A DNA stretch of 64,000 nt from an uncultured Erythrobacter sp. (GCA_947488325.1 CANKYZ010000010.1:28221-92220), one strand, 5' to 3'. Positions 25,649-35,451 are shown, numbered from the stretch's first letter. Program-made: numbers and translations. Notes: generated from the sequence alone by a model not told the origin.

Positions 25649-26656
25649 ATGGTCGATGTCTTCATTTCCTACTCGCGCGCTGACAAGGTGCCAGTTTCAC
25701 ATCTCGCTCAGCGGATTGAGGCTGAAGGCTATGACGTATGGTGGGATGAAGAACTGCCCCCGCACAAAAGCTATGGCGATGTGATTTCAGCTAAGATTGC
25801 AGAGGCAAAGGCCGCGATTGTCGTATGGTCCCTGGATGCCGCAGCCAGCGAATGGGTGCGCGCTGAAGCGGACATGGCCCGCAATCAGAAAAAACTGATC
25901 CAAACCGCGCTTGGCGAAATCATGCCGCCACTGCCATTCAACCAGATTCAATTCGCAGATATTGGCGATTGGCAGGGCGAGGACGACCATTCTGGCTGGC
26001 GCAAAGTAAAAGCAAGTCTTGCCGACCTATGCGGAAAGCGCGAATCCAATCCAGAGGCCGCTGTGGCTGCGACGCCTTCCCCACCGCATCTACCCACATC
26101 TTCGCCGATACCAGCCCAGCCAGCCTACTCGGCTGCAAGTTCAACGCCGTCCAAATGGCCGTTATTTGCAGGGATCGTAGTTGCCCTGCTCGCAATTGTT
26201 GGATCAGCGGCGTTCTTTATGGGAGCCATGGGAGGAACCGGTGGATCGACAGGCGATGGGGGGCTTGAGCCTCCCTCAACCGGTCCTGAAACACCAGCTA
26301 CTGTCCCCGAACCGGCATCTACGGCTGTTCCAAATCCGACCCCAGTGCCCGACGCATCCCCTCCGCCCTCTGCATCACGCGGGCGGATAGTAGGATGCTA
26401 TTTCTGGAATTCTGTCGACACCTATGACGGCGCATGCCGCTTCGTCGCCGGATCGGACGGAGATTTCACGACATTCGCAATGGATGGGCCGTATTTTCAG
26501 GATGTTGTGCGAATCGATCTTGATGTCTCAGCGCCTGGCACCGGCAATATCGAGTTTTACTACCCTGATGGAAAAGTGGATTTAGTCAAAGTGCGCCGCA
26601 GCCCTAATGACCGCGCGTGCTGGGATGGACCAAGCCTGACTTTCTGCGCACGATAG
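25649..26656 (+). CDS. TIR-domain protein with transmembrane helix and Cys-containing C-terminal domain
   Basis: 335 residues. The N-terminal TIR domain (about 1-128) starts VDVFISYSRAD and carries WWDEELPPHKSYGD and SEWVRAEADMAR. Glu73 in that last stretch (VRAEAD) is at the place of the NADase glutamate of bacterial TIRs. A low-complexity linker is followed by one transmembrane helix (about 172-196), a Pro/Thr-rich stretch, and a 90-residue beta-rich C-terminal domain with four Cys (250, 263, 324, 333) likely outside the cytoplasm. The ATG at 25649 is preferred over 25643 because AGGGGGA then has proper spacing. Bacterial TIR proteins include NADases in immunity, but membrane-anchored forms like this one have no assigned role. 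It is monocistronic. Confidence 0.85.
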   Translation: MVDVFISYSRADKVPVSHLAQRIEAEGYDVWWDEELPPHKSYGDVISAKIAEAKAAIVVWSLDAAASEWVRAEADMARNQKKLIQTALGEIMPPLPFNQIQFADIGDWQGEDDHSGWRKVKASLADLCGKRESNPEAAVAATPSPPHLPTSSPIPAQPAYSAASSTPSKWPLFAGIVVALLAIVGSAAFFMGAMGGTGGSTGDGGLEPPSTGPETPATVPEPASTAVPNPTPVPDASPPPSASRGRIVGCYFWNSVDTYDGACRFVAGSDGDFTTFAMDGPYFQDVVRIDLDVSAPGTGNIEFYYPDGKVDLVKVRRSPNDRACWDGPSLTFCAR

Positions 26657-26663
26657 GGCCGTA

Positions 26664-28499
26664 TTACCGCCTCTTGCCCTTCTCATCCTCGAACAGCTCA
26701 GCCAGCTGTTCCATGATTGTGCCGCCTAGCTGTTCGACATCCATGATCGTCACCGCACGCCGGTAATAGCGCGTCACATCGTGGCCAATGCCGATGGCGA
26801 CCAATTGTACGGGTGAGGCTTTTTCGATCCACTCGATCACACCGCGAAGATGCGCTTCGAGATAACCTGCCGAGTTTACACTCAGAGTGCTGTCATCCAC
26901 CGGTGCACCGTCCGAAATCACCATCAAAATACGGCGTTCTTCCGGACGGTGGATCAGGCGGCTATGCGCCCAAAGCAATGCTTCGCCGTCGATGTTTTCT
27001 TTCAACAATCCTTCGCGCATCATCAGGCCAAGATTACGGCGCGCGCGACGCCATGGTTCGTCGGCTTGTTTATAGATGATGTGGCGCAAATCGTTCAGGC
27101 GCCCCGGACCTTGTGGCTTTCCGTCGGCAAGCCATGCTTCACGGGACTGCCCGCCTTTCCATGCGCGTGTGGTGAAGCCGAGAATTTCAGTCTTAACGCC
27201 GCAGCGTTCCAACGTGCGGGCAAGGATATCTGCGCTAATCGCGGCGATACTGATCGGTCGTCCGCGCATTGATCCCGAATTATCGATCAGCAGCGTGACG
27301 ATCGTGTCTTTGAAATCAATGTCGCGTTCGACTTTATAGGTTAGCGCCGTGCCGGGAGACACGATGACCCGAGACAGGCGCGCGGCGTCCAAGACACCTT
27401 CTTCCTGATCGAAATCCCAACTGCGATTTTGCTGCGCCATCAACCGCCGTTGCAGCCGGTTCGCGAGCCGTGTGACCACACCTTGAAGACCTGTTAGTTG
27501 ACTGTCGAGATAGGCGCGCAGGCGCTCCAACTCTTCTGTATCGCACAAATCGGGTGCAGCGATTTCTTCGTCGAAACGCTCGGTGAAAGCGTTGTAGTCG
27601 AGCCCATCAGGTATGTCGGCCTGCGGACGGTTCGGTCGGACAGGGGCGCTAGAGGCATCGCCGTCTTCGCCCGGTTCGCCGTCTTGCATATCTTCGTCAG
27701 CGGCTAGCTCGCTATCGGCATCGCCTTCGCCGTCACCTTCAGCCATTTCGCCTGCGACTTCGCTAGACTGCGGGTCAGCGTCACCGTCCTGCTGCTCATC
27801 GCCGGACTCCTCGTCTTCTTCGCCGTCATCCTCATCGGAATTGTCAGAGTCGGTTTCGTCGGGATTATCCGTGGGCCGTGTCAGGTCCAGATCGCGCAGC
27901 AGATCGAGCGTCAGTTTCTGAAACGATTCCTGATCATTAAGGCTGTTATCCAGCGCATCAAAAGCATCGCCGACATTTTCTTCGATCCATTCACGAACCA
28001 TATTGACTGCTAATTCTGCCGAAGCCGGAACCGGCTGGCCAGTCAGTTTTTCGCGAACCATCAACGCCAATGCGCCTTGCAGCGGAACTTCTTCAGGCTT
28101 TTGCGCGCGGGTGATGGGATCCGCCCCCATTCGCGCCATCAGCGCAGCATCCAAGTTGCCCCGCATCCCGTCGAAATTGTTTGAACCAAGCGCCTCATAT
28201 CGAACCAGCTCAATCGCATCATAACATGCACGCGCAACCGGCTCAGGCGGGGCGCCGAGAGCGTGCAAGCTTGGATTGTGATGGCGCAATTTCAGCGCGA
28301 AACTATCGGCAAAACCGCGCGCCTCGGTCACTTGCTCAATCGGCAGATCACGCCCGGGCAATGGCACACGAAAACGATTGCCAGAGGAACCGGGCACATC
28401 TGCGCTCCACGCAACCTCAACCTCCGCATCGCGAGCAATCGCCCGTGCTGCGCCAGTTAGTGCCTGTTTAAACGTGTCGAGAGGGGTTTCTTCGGCCAT
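26664..28499 (-). CDS. cobT: Cobaltochelatase subunit CobT
   Basis: One of the AAA+/VWA subunits that help CobN insert cobalt into hydrogenobyrinate a,c-diamide in aerobic cobalamin synthesis. The 611 residues contain an N-terminal CobT domain, a very acidic linker (about 215-300, rich in Asp, Glu and Ser), and a C-terminal VWA domain with the MIDAS motif DNSGSM near residue 405. The length and acidic linker match alphaproteobacterial CobT. The usual partner cobS is not adjacent in this window. It ends 8 bp from the convergent TIR gene, and a transaldolase gene ends 18 bp upstream of its start on the same strand. Confidence 0.95.
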   Translation of the reverse strand: MAEETPLDTFKQALTGAARAIARDAEVEVAWSADVPGSSGNRFRVPLPGRDLPIEQVTEARGFADSFALKLRHHNPSLHALGAPPEPVARACYDAIELVRYEALGSNNFDGMRGNLDAALMARMGADPITRAQKPEEVPLQGALALMVREKLTGQPVPASAELAVNMVREWIEENVGDAFDALDNSLNDQESFQKLTLDLLRDLDLTRPTDNPDETDSDNSDEDDGEEDEESGDEQQDGDADPQSSEVAGEMAEGDGEGDADSELAADEDMQDGEPGEDGDASSAPVRPNRPQADIPDGLDYNAFTERFDEEIAAPDLCDTEELERLRAYLDSQLTGLQGVVTRLANRLQRRLMAQQNRSWDFDQEEGVLDAARLSRVIVSPGTALTYKVERDIDFKDTIVTLLIDNSGSMRGRPISIAAISADILARTLERCGVKTEILGFTTRAWKGGQSREAWLADGKPQGPGRLNDLRHIIYKQADEPWRRARRNLGLMMREGLLKENIDGEALLWAHSRLIHRPEERRILMVISDGAPVDDSTLSVNSAGYLEAHLRGVIEWIEKASPVQLVAIGIGHDVTRYYRRAVTIMDVEQLGGTIMEQLAELFEDEKGKRR

Positions 28500-28517
28500 T
28501 AAACTTGCAATTGGGGA

Positions 28518-29171
28518 TTACCCGATTGTCTGTCCTGTCTTGGCCCAATCGGCCATGAACGCCTCAATCCCTTTATCCGTCAGCACGTGCTTAAACAGGC
28601 CAAGGATCACTTTCGGCGGCGCGGTGATAACGTCCGCACCGATCTTTGCACTTTCCAGCACGTGGGTGGTGTGGCGAATGCTGGCGACCAGAATTTCAGT
28701 ATCGTAAAGGTAATTGTCATAGATCAGGCGGATGTCTTCGATAAGGTCCATCCCATCAAAACCATTATCGTCATGACGGCCAACAAATGGCGAGATAAAC
28801 GTCGCCCCGGCCTTTGCCGCAAGCAGCGCCTGATTGGCAGAGAAGCACAAAGTCACATTGACCATCGTCCCTTCACCAGTAAGCGCTTTGCAAGTCTTGA
28901 GGCCATCAACCGTCAGCGGCACTTTGATGCAAACATTGTCTGCAAGCTTGCGCAGAACCTCTGCCTCTTTCATCATGGTTTCGTGATCGAGCGCCACAAC
29001 TTCTGCGGAAACAGGGCCATCAACGATGCCGCAGATTTCCTTTGTCACTTCCATGAAATCCCGGCCTGATTTGTGAATCAATGACGGGTTGGTGGTGACG
29101 CCGTCGAGCAAGCCGGTACTGGCAAGGTCCTTAATGTCATCGATTTCAGCGGTGTCGACGAAGAATTTCAT
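28518..29171 (-). CDS. tal: Transaldolase (small, TalC/FSA-type)
   Basis: A 217-residue short-type transaldolase transferring a dihydroxyacetone unit in the pentose phosphate pathway. [13 protein letters not shown] at the N-terminus, TTNPSL at 26-31 and Schiff-base Lys83 in NVCIKVPLT are visible. The start at 29171 fits the family exactly and has AGGGACA upstream; the longer in-frame version to 29279 adds 36 unrelated residues. The small form often replaces TalB in alphaproteobacteria. It is followed closely by cobT, so the two may share a transcript although their functions are unrelated. Confidence 0.95.
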   Translation of the reverse strand: MKFFVDTAEIDDIKDLASTGLLDGVTTNPSLIHKSGRDFMEVTKEICGIVDGPVSAEVVALDHETMMKEAEVLRKLADNVCIKVPLTVDGLKTCKALTGEGTMVNVTLCFSANQALLAAKAGATFISPFVGRHDDNGFDGMDLIEDIRLIYDNYLYDTEILVASIRHTTHVLESAKIGADVITAPPKVILGLFKHVLTDKGIEAFMADWAKTGQTIG

Positions 29172-29390
29172 GCCTGCTTGTCCCTTTGGTTGAATGGCTT
29201 TCGAATCGCTGGCCATGATTGGCACAGCGCGCTCAGAGTGACCAGCCGCTGAAGTCTTAGGCAGGCGCCAAGCCCACAACTGTGAATAGTCACAAAGGTG
29301 TAATGGACTCGTCTTTAGTGCGTCACATCGCGGTCATAGGAGAACGAGGAATCAGTCACACATCAACCTAATCCAAGTTGAGAAAAAACC

Positions 29391-30056
29391 ATGACCAAGC
29401 TTCGTACCATTGCCCTAACACTTGTAGGATCAACCATCGCAATCGCGCAGCCTGCTCTTGCAACCGAAGATCATTTCGAAGTGTGGTTCGGCCCTTCGGT
29501 AGACTTTAGCCTAGACGACGACACGAAAGTCGCAGTGCAAACCGCACAGCGTTTCCGCGACGCCGGCGATGGCCGTCCCGACACCTATTATGTCCGCGGC
29601 TGGGTCCACCAAAAAGTGGCCGACAATGTCACTATCTCTGCTGCGGCAGAACAGCGCGTCAATGACGGTGGCAGCGACGAAATTCGCACAATGCAGCAGG
29701 TTGGAACAAAGCACGGGATTTTGCGCACCCGCCTGCGGTTTGAACAACGATTTGTCGAAGGCAATGATGGCCGTGCGGGCCTGCGACTGCGCCCACGGCT
29801 TGGCCTGAGGGTTCCTCTGGGCGAAGATTCGCCTCTAACCGCCTCTGTTGATGGCGAATTGTTCTGGACGTTGCGCTCAACCGGCGTTGGCGGAGACACT
29901 GGCATTACCGGCGTCGAAACACGCGTAGGCCTGGTCTATGATGTCAGCGACAATGTTACATTCGGGCTCAAATATCTTCGCGCACAGAGCATTCGCGATA
30001 ATCGCGAAGACCGTGTCAGCCACGCGCCCTTGTTCGAGCTCGGCGTGTCGTTCTAA
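29391..30056 (+). CDS. DUF2490-like outer-membrane beta-barrel protein
   Basis: 221 residues with a signal peptide cleaved near residue 25 (QPALA/T). The mature part alternates hydrophobic and polar residues as in an outer-membrane barrel and ends in ELGVSF, the C-terminal Phe expected for BAM substrates. FEVWFGPSVDFSL at the mature N-terminus and LRFEQRFVEG fit the DUF2490 family, whose members are uncharacterised outer-membrane proteins. A good promoter gap of about 220 bp separates it from the divergent transaldolase. Confidence 0.75.
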   Translation: MTKLRTIALTLVGSTIAIAQPALATEDHFEVWFGPSVDFSLDDDTKVAVQTAQRFRDAGDGRPDTYYVRGWVHQKVADNVTISAAAEQRVNDGGSDEIRTMQQVGTKHGILRTRLRFEQRFVEGNDGRAGLRLRPRLGLRVPLGEDSPLTASVDGELFWTLRSTGVGGDTGITGVETRVGLVYDVSDNVTFGLKYLRAQSIRDNREDRVSHAPLFELGVSF

Positions 30057-30077
30057 TTTGCAGGTTCCAGATCTGAC

Positions 30078-30773
30078 CTAGAGCACCGGTCCCGCGCCAA
30101 ACACGCCGATTAACAAAGGATCGTTGGTCGAGCGTGGGTTGGCGCGGATTGCGGCTTCCTCGATACCGATCTCATTCCAGATCGCATTGTCGATATTGCC
30201 CGCAAGCCCTTGAGCAATGCCGCTCACATCTGTGCCAGTGGCAGCATTGACGACTTCGGCGACCAATGGGTCAGAGGCGATGCGGATCGCCTCGCCCAGT
30301 TCCGGCACCATTTGCTCAATTAGGCGGTCTCCCAACTCTCCGCGCAACGCTGTGGTTGCAGCTTGCGGTCCGCCGCGCACCAATTCGACAGCATTCGCAA
30401 ATCCGATGGTTCGCACAGCATCCGCGACAATTGGCGCAGCCCGCTCTGATCCTGCCACGGCAATTGCTGCGAAGGCATCATCCAAACGGTCTTTGAATAA
30501 GGTCGACGTCAGAATTCGCGACACCACATCGCCGTGTGCGCCAATCAGATTTGCCAGACCAAGCCTGTCGACCTGTTGATCCCAATATCCATCAGGAGCG
30601 GTCAACCGCGCAAAAGCGTTCTCGCTTGAGAGCAAGAGTAGCCGTCGGACCGCGTCTGTCATGCTCAAACCGGGCAGGCTTGCACAGGCAGACAGCGTCA
30701 AAGCCACCGCGCCAACGCCTACGCCCCTCATGATCGCACGGCGGCTCAGTGTATTGGTCAACAGTTCGGTCAT
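30078..30773 (-). CDS. DUF4197 lipoprotein
   Basis: 231 residues. The N-terminus combines a twin-arginine-like motif (SRRAIMRG) with a lipobox (LTLSAC, Cys30), so it may be a Tat-exported lipoprotein of the periplasmic face. The body is an all-helical DUF4197 domain (SSENAFARLTAPDGYW, LFKDRLDDAFAAI). The function of DUF4197 is unknown. It is divergent from priA with only about 19 bp between start codons, so the promoters must overlap or lie inside the genes. Confidence 0.8.
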   Translation of the reverse strand: MTELLTNTLSRRAIMRGVGVGAVALTLSACASLPGLSMTDAVRRLLLLSSENAFARLTAPDGYWDQQVDRLGLANLIGAHGDVVSRILTSTLFKDRLDDAFAAIAVAGSERAAPIVADAVRTIGFANAVELVRGGPQAATTALRGELGDRLIEQMVPELGEAIRIASDPLVAEVVNAATGTDVSGIAQGLAGNIDNAIWNEIGIEEAAIRANPRSTNDPLLIGVFGAGPVL

Positions 30774-30792
30774 ATTGGCATTCCTTCCGCTT

Positions 30793-33006
30793 ATGGATAT
30801 TCAGGATTTGCCGCTCTATGTCACGGTTTCAATGAACCGCGTCCGCCTTCTCATCCTCAATGCCGCACTTGGCCCGCTTGATTACAAAGTGGCCGAGGGG
30901 ATGCATGTTAAGCCCGGCAGCGTGGTGATTGCCCCTCTAGGACCACGCCAAGTGACCGGGATTGTGTGGGACGAAGGGCGGCTGCCGGGTGCCCTGGTAG
31001 ATGCAAGCAAATTGCGAGTCTTGCGTGAAGTGGTGGATGTCCCGCCGCTATCGCAGCCTCTGCGTCGCTTGATCGAATGGACCGCCGATTATTACTGCGC
31101 CGCACTGGCCAGCGTTGCGCGCATGGTCCTCTCCAGCGGAGGAGCGTTGGGTGGCCCCACCACCATGACCGAATACCGCCTATCGGGCGCTGACGGCAAA
31201 GAGACAGGCCGCCTAACCGCACAACGCAAATTGGCGCTTGAGACTTTGGGCAGTGAGCAGGGCACAATCCGCGAACTTGCGGGTATAAGCGGCGTGTCAG
31301 ACGGCGTGCTGCGCGGCATGGTGGGCGCTGGTCTGATAGAGCCAGTGACGGTTGCCATCGACCGCCCTTACCCCCCGGCCAATCCCGATTTTCACCAACC
31401 TGCGCTTTCCCCCGATCAGATGGATGTCGTCACGCATTTGGTGACAGCAGTTAGCGCCCGTGCATTCGAACCGTTCCTGCTCGACGGGGTCACCGGGTCG
31501 GGCAAAACCGAAACCTATTTCGAGCCGGTCGCCGAAGCGATCCGGATGGACCGACAAGTGCTCGTCCTGCTGCCCGAGATTGCGCTCACGGAGAACTTCC
31601 TCACCCGGTTTGAGCAACGCTTTGGCACACCACCTGTGCAATGGCACTCCTCGCTCAAATCTACAGAGCGGCGGCGCGCTTGGCGGGCAATTGCCAGCGG
31701 CAATGCACAAGTCATTGTTGGAGCGCGTTCGGCTCTGTTCCTACCCTATGCTGATCTTGGCCTGATTGTCGTCGATGAAGCGCATGAAGTCAGTTTCAAG
31801 CAGGATGACGGTGTGCGCTACAACGCTCGTGATGTATCGGTGATGCGCGCGCATTTCGAAAAAATCCCAGTGGTTCTTGCCAGTGCGACTCCCGCGCTGG
31901 AAAGCCTCCATATGGCCAATTCCGGCACTTATACGAAACTGGTACTGCCCAGCCGGTTTGGCGGCGCGGAATTGCCAGAAATAAAACTTGTCGATCTCAC
32001 TATTGAAAAACCCGCCGCAGGGCGTTGGCTGGCTGCTCCCTTGATTGAAGGTCTCGAAAAAAGGTTAGCTTTGGGGGAGCAATCGCTGCTGTTCCTGAAC
32101 CGGCGCGGCTATGCCCCGCTGACTTTATGCCGCAATTGCGGACACCGTTTCCAGTGCCCCAATTGCAGTGCGTGGTTGGTCGAACATCGCCTATCTGCGC
32201 GGCTGGCATGCCATCATTGCGGGCTGGAAACAAAGCCGCCTGCGACCTGCCCCGAATGCGGAGAAGCCGAATGCCTTGTGGCTTGCGGACCGGGGGTTGA
32301 ACGGATCGCAGACGAGGTAACCGAACTGTTTCCCGAAGCCCGCGTTGCCGTCGCAACATCCGACACGCTTGGATCGCCAGAACGCGCCGCAGAGTTCATC
32401 GCTCAAGCCGAAGCAAAGGCGATTGACGTGATTGTCGGCACTCAGCTTGTAACCAAGGGTTTCCACTTTCCAGAACTCACTTTGGTGGGCGTGGTCGATG
32501 CCGATCTCGGCCTCGAAGGCGGCGATTTGCGGGCTGCTGAACGCACGTATCAGCAAGTCGCGCAGGTTGCCGGGCGCGCAGGTCGCGGGGCGAAGCCGGG
32601 CGAAGTCCTGCTCCAAACCCGCCATCCCGACGCACCTGTGATTGCAGCCTTGGCCGATGGCGACCGCGATGCATTCTACGCTGCCGAAACAGAGGCTCGC
32701 CGTGATGCCGGTGCCCCGCCCTTTGGACGCTGGGCCGCGATCATTATATCCAGCGAAGACGAACGCGAAGCCCGCGCCGCGGCCGCCCGATTGGGTGATA
32801 ACCGCCCTGTACAAGACGACCTCTACATCCTCGGCCCCGCCCCTGCCCCGCTGGCGCTTCTCAGAAACCGTTTCCGCTATCGCTTCCTTGTCAACGCCCG
32901 CCGCAGCGCCAATTTGCAATCAACCCTGCGCGATTGGTTGGAGAGGCAGGACTTTCCGCCCGGTGTCCGCGTTGGGGTCGATATTGATCCCTATTCATTT
33001 GTTTGA
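30793..33006 (+). CDS. priA: Primosomal protein N' (replication restart helicase PriA)
   Basis: A superfamily 2 3'-5' helicase that reloads the replisome at stalled forks. From the start at 30793 it has 737 residues: an N-terminal 3'-DNA-binding domain (ILNAALGPLDYKV), Walker A GVTGSGKTETYF at about 232, the DEAH box at 328-331 (VVDEAHEVSF), and a zinc-binding insertion with eight Cys at about 446-490 (CRNCGHRFQCPNC and onward). Helicase motifs V and VI follow (GTQLVTKG, QVAGRAGRG). An alternative start at 30832 (MNRVRLLILNA) matches the usual family N-terminus; neither has a clear ribosome binding site. An in-frame extension to 30661 is rejected as it overlaps the divergent DUF4197 gene. Confidence 0.96.
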   Translation: MDIQDLPLYVTVSMNRVRLLILNAALGPLDYKVAEGMHVKPGSVVIAPLGPRQVTGIVWDEGRLPGALVDASKLRVLREVVDVPPLSQPLRRLIEWTADYYCAALASVARMVLSSGGALGGPTTMTEYRLSGADGKETGRLTAQRKLALETLGSEQGTIRELAGISGVSDGVLRGMVGAGLIEPVTVAIDRPYPPANPDFHQPALSPDQMDVVTHLVTAVSARAFEPFLLDGVTGSGKTETYFEPVAEAIRMDRQVLVLLPEIALTENFLTRFEQRFGTPPVQWHSSLKSTERRRAWRAIASGNAQVIVGARSALFLPYADLGLIVVDEAHEVSFKQDDGVRYNARDVSVMRAHFEKIPVVLASATPALESLHMANSGTYTKLVLPSRFGGAELPEIKLVDLTIEKPAAGRWLAAPLIEGLEKRLALGEQSLLFLNRRGYAPLTLCRNCGHRFQCPNCSAWLVEHRLSARLACHHCGLETKPPATCPECGEAECLVACGPGVERIADEVTELFPEARVAVATSDTLGSPERAAEFIAQAEAKAIDVIVGTQLVTKGFHFPELTLVGVVDADLGLEGGDLRAAERTYQQVAQVAGRAGRGAKPGEVLLQTRHPDAPVIAALADGDRDAFYAAETEARRDAGAPPFGRWAAIIISSEDEREARAAAARLGDNRPVQDDLYILGPAPAPLALLRNRFRYRFLVNARRSANLQSTLRDWLERQDFPPGVRVGVDIDPYSFV

Positions 33007-33084
33007 AGCAACTACAAACTTCTCGACTCTCCCGTGCCCGACAGCGATGACTGTCCGCGAACTAAATTTTAGGAGTCAATATTC

Positions 33085-33717
33085 ATGCTGACCGTCCATC
33101 ATCTTCGCATTTCGCAGTCCGAACGCATTGTATGGTTGCTGGAAGAACTGGGTCTTGAATATGATCTCAAACTTTACAATCGCGATCCCGATACACGGCT
33201 GGCCCCGGCTGATCTAAAAGCGCTGCATCCCATGCAAATCGCACCTCTGATCGAAGACGGCGGCACGATGCTGGGCGAAAGCGGCGCGATTGTTGACTAT
33301 ATTGTCGGCAAATATGCGCCTGAGACAGATCTTGCCCCAAGGCCGGATCACGCAGATTTTGCCGATCATCTCTATTGGTTCCACTTTGCCAATGCGACTT
33401 TCATGACAAATGGCATGATGCAGATCGCGGTCGGCGCACTGGGCGGAGACATGCCGCCTCCTTTGGCAAAACGCGTCACCAATGCATGGGCGCAGATCGA
33501 AACGCGGCTTGGAAAGGCGGATTACTTTGGCGGATTGCAGCTGACTACCGCAGACATTATGATGGTGTTCCAACTGACCACCAGCCGCGCGTTCAACAAT
33601 ATGGCAATCGATCACATGCCAAACCTGAAAGCGTATTTGCAGCGCATCGGAGCGCGCGATGCCTATCAGACCGCAATGGCGAAGGCAGAGCCAGGTTTTC
33701 CGCCTAAACTGGACTGA
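33085..33717 (+). CDS. Glutathione S-transferase family protein
   Basis: 210 residues with the thioredoxin-like N-terminal domain (MLTVHHLRISQSERIVWLLEEL, positions 1-22) and the cis-Pro region HPMQIAPLIEDG. The glutathione gamma-glutamyl-binding ESGAIVDYI is present at about 65-73. The C-terminal helical domain has LTTADIMMVFQL. The active Ser/Tyr is probably Ser10 or a nearby residue, so it may be of the theta/beta-like type. TTTTAGGAG gives a clear ribosome binding site. It stands alone after priA. Confidence 0.88.
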   Translation: MLTVHHLRISQSERIVWLLEELGLEYDLKLYNRDPDTRLAPADLKALHPMQIAPLIEDGGTMLGESGAIVDYIVGKYAPETDLAPRPDHADFADHLYWFHFANATFMTNGMMQIAVGALGGDMPPPLAKRVTNAWAQIETRLGKADYFGGLQLTTADIMMVFQLTTSRAFNNMAIDHMPNLKAYLQRIGARDAYQTAMAKAEPGFPPKLD

Positions 33718-34099
33718 GTTCTAAATTTTTTTTGGGGTTGAAAGCCGGTGGTTTCTTTTCCTCATGATTAACCAAGACTAGGCGATCAGCGATCAGCGAT
33801 CAGCGATCGGCTAAAACTGCGAATTGTGCACAAAACAATATTATCCATTCTAAGCTCTCCGGCACTCAGGACGTGCCTGTTATTAGGCCCTTACCCCCGA
33901 CTAATTAGGCATCCTTGTTCAATTACGGAGAGTCTATTATATACGATCTTGGCAACACTCTTTTTCATCTGAGGCGAAACTTGGTCGGATTGGGTCTGAA
34001 GATTTAAGTGAATGGTCGAAGTTCCTTCGAGTTCATGAGTTTTTTGACGTTTAAAAAACTGGCTGTGCAGATCGCCGTCATCGCATCATGCCTCACCAT
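33718..34099. other. Non-coding stretch with short tandem repeat
   Basis: About 380 bp without a convincing gene. It is AT-richer than its surroundings, contains an oligo-T run near 33725, the 7-bp tandem repeat at 33782, and nothing else I can name. It leads into a decayed rsmA copy. Confidence 0.5.
33782..33809 (+). repeat. 7-bp tandem repeat, about four copies
   Basis: The unit GCGATCA is repeated three times perfectly and a fourth time as GCGATCG. It is too short and regular to be CRISPR and lies in a non-coding gap. Confidence 0.8.
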
Positions 34100-34500
34100 T
34101 GCAATTTAGGCGCGGCGATTGCAGGCATGGCCTACTCTGACATGCGCAATGTTGATTAGCTGGTTAGGCAACACGTCGCCGGAGACCTTGGTTACAGTGG
34201 CGATCCAATGCAAGGCTAGCGATGAAAGTCCACCGCAGTGCCTTTACCCCACCGCCCAAAGTGATGAGCGCAATTGTCCATTTGATCCCAGGCAAAGCAC
34301 CCGAAGGCGTATCCGCCCGCACATTAGAGCGCCTAACCGAAGCCGCCTTCGGCCAACGCCGCAAAATGCTGCGGCAGAGCGTCAAGGGAGTGTCGGGCGC
34401 GCTGGAGGCTTTGGCCGAACTCGGCATTGATGAAACGCGGCGCGCGGAGACGCTGAGCGTTGGGGAGTTTGTTGGAGTGGCCCGGGTTATGGGTGGGTGA
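34100..34500 (+). pseudogene. Decayed copy of 16S rRNA dimethyladenosine transferase (rsmA/ksgA), C-terminal part
   Basis: Positions 34222-34500 encode the intact C-terminal quarter of RsmA: KVHRSAFTPPPKVMSAIVHL, then FGQRRKMLRQS and GIDETRRAETLSVGEF. Immediately upstream in the same frame (34186-34221) the similarity continues as LQWRSNARLAM, also typical of RsmA. Further upstream a different frame gives ARRLQAWPTLTCAMLISWLGN, which I tentatively align with the NLPYN catalytic region, implying a frameshift near 34165-34190 and loss of the catalytic Asn-Pro-Tyr motif. The first 100 or more residues are missing. RsmA needs its N-terminal methyltransferase domain, so this copy cannot be active; a full rsmA is expected elsewhere. 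Confidence 0.75.
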
Positions 34501-34557
34501 CTGCTATCGACCCACAAGCCGACATAATGCTATCGCCAATGACGATGAATTTGGCGC

Positions 34558-35343
34558 TCAGTTCCGTTGCTTAGGGACAACATTGAAGATTTCCAGCGAT
34601 GAACCATCTCCAAATCTCGATGACGCTTCTTGCAACAAGCCAGAGCGAAAGCTCTCATACTCCCTTTCGCTCTGCCATTCGATCAGCATAATGGTATCCG
34701 GACCAAGTTGCCTCGTCGCATGGGCTTCGAATTCTGGCTTATCCGTTTGATATAGAATGCGCCCGGCCGATGCGCGAACTGATGTTGCCAGATATTGTTC
34801 AAGCTGCCGGCCATCTGTTCCACTGACTTTTGGGCTCTCCGCAATCGCTACCGCATAGAATTTCAATGGATCAAACCTTAGCGATAGATCGCGCTCTAGT
34901 ACGGCACTGTATATTTTCAATTCAGTCCAGGCGTCAGGCCGGGTCGCTTTTAGTTCCGGCCAATCCGGCTCGCTTGAAAATGCTCGATATGCATCAGCGC
35001 TTGGCCACGTCGCGAAGACAAGTGCGTCCGGCTCAAAATTACCAGCGATTGTATCCACGATGTTGAGCTGCAATTCCGTTGTGTATCCATGAGATCGAGC
35101 CAGTGGAATTGCCGTTGAATAATAATTTGCGCGACTAGGGTTCGGCGCGGCCTTAGCGATTGGTGCGATCAACTGAAAAACGCGACCATGCTTTATGTTT
35201 AACGTAACGATTTTTTGCCCAGCCGTATTGAAATCAGCACTTTGATGGCCGCCAGGGATGGCGCTCGTTGTGCAAGCACAGGCGGTGATCGACACCGCGA
35301 ACGCCAATGTAACCTTGAGCGCCTTCTTTGCTCTAATCGTCAT
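34558..35343 (-). CDS. Putative lipoprotein with tandem dimeric alpha/beta-barrel (ABM/DUF1330-like) domains
   Basis: 261 residues with a lipoprotein signal (VSITACACTT, Cys22 or Cys24). Two similar halves of about 100 residues each contain stretches such as ALVFATWPSADAYRAF and TIMLIEWQSEREYESF. These are the pattern of small ferredoxin-like dimeric alpha/beta barrels (antibiotic biosynthesis monooxygenase or DUF1330 type). No metal or cofactor site is obvious, and the function is unknown. It is divergent from a LysR-type regulator about 108 bp away, which is a common arrangement for a regulator and its target. Confidence 0.65.
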   Translation of the reverse strand: MTIRAKKALKVTLAFAVSITACACTTSAIPGGHQSADFNTAGQKIVTLNIKHGRVFQLIAPIAKAAPNPSRANYYSTAIPLARSHGYTTELQLNIVDTIAGNFEPDALVFATWPSADAYRAFSSEPDWPELKATRPDAWTELKIYSAVLERDLSLRFDPLKFYAVAIAESPKVSGTDGRQLEQYLATSVRASAGRILYQTDKPEFEAHATRQLGPDTIMLIEWQSEREYESFRSGLLQEASSRFGDGSSLEIFNVVPKQRN

Positions 35344-35451
35344 GACCCACGTCCTATCGATGGTTCGTTTCTCTTACGAGAATGGGGAATAGCATGGATA
35401 AGCGGCGTTTTATGGATTGAATTTACGTTAGCATGGTGCGTAATCGTTCCA

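Noticed and set aside
32191..32919. 242-codon minus-strand frame inside priA
   Set aside because: Antisense shadow of the PriA zinc and helicase regions.
33782..33809. CRISPR-like array
   Set aside because: Units are 7 bp with no spacers; no cas genes anywhere in the window.
34119..34430. 103-codon frame overlapping the rsmA remnant
   Set aside because: Only its first part resembles RsmA, tentatively; the rest is an out-of-frame reading of the preserved rsmA tail.
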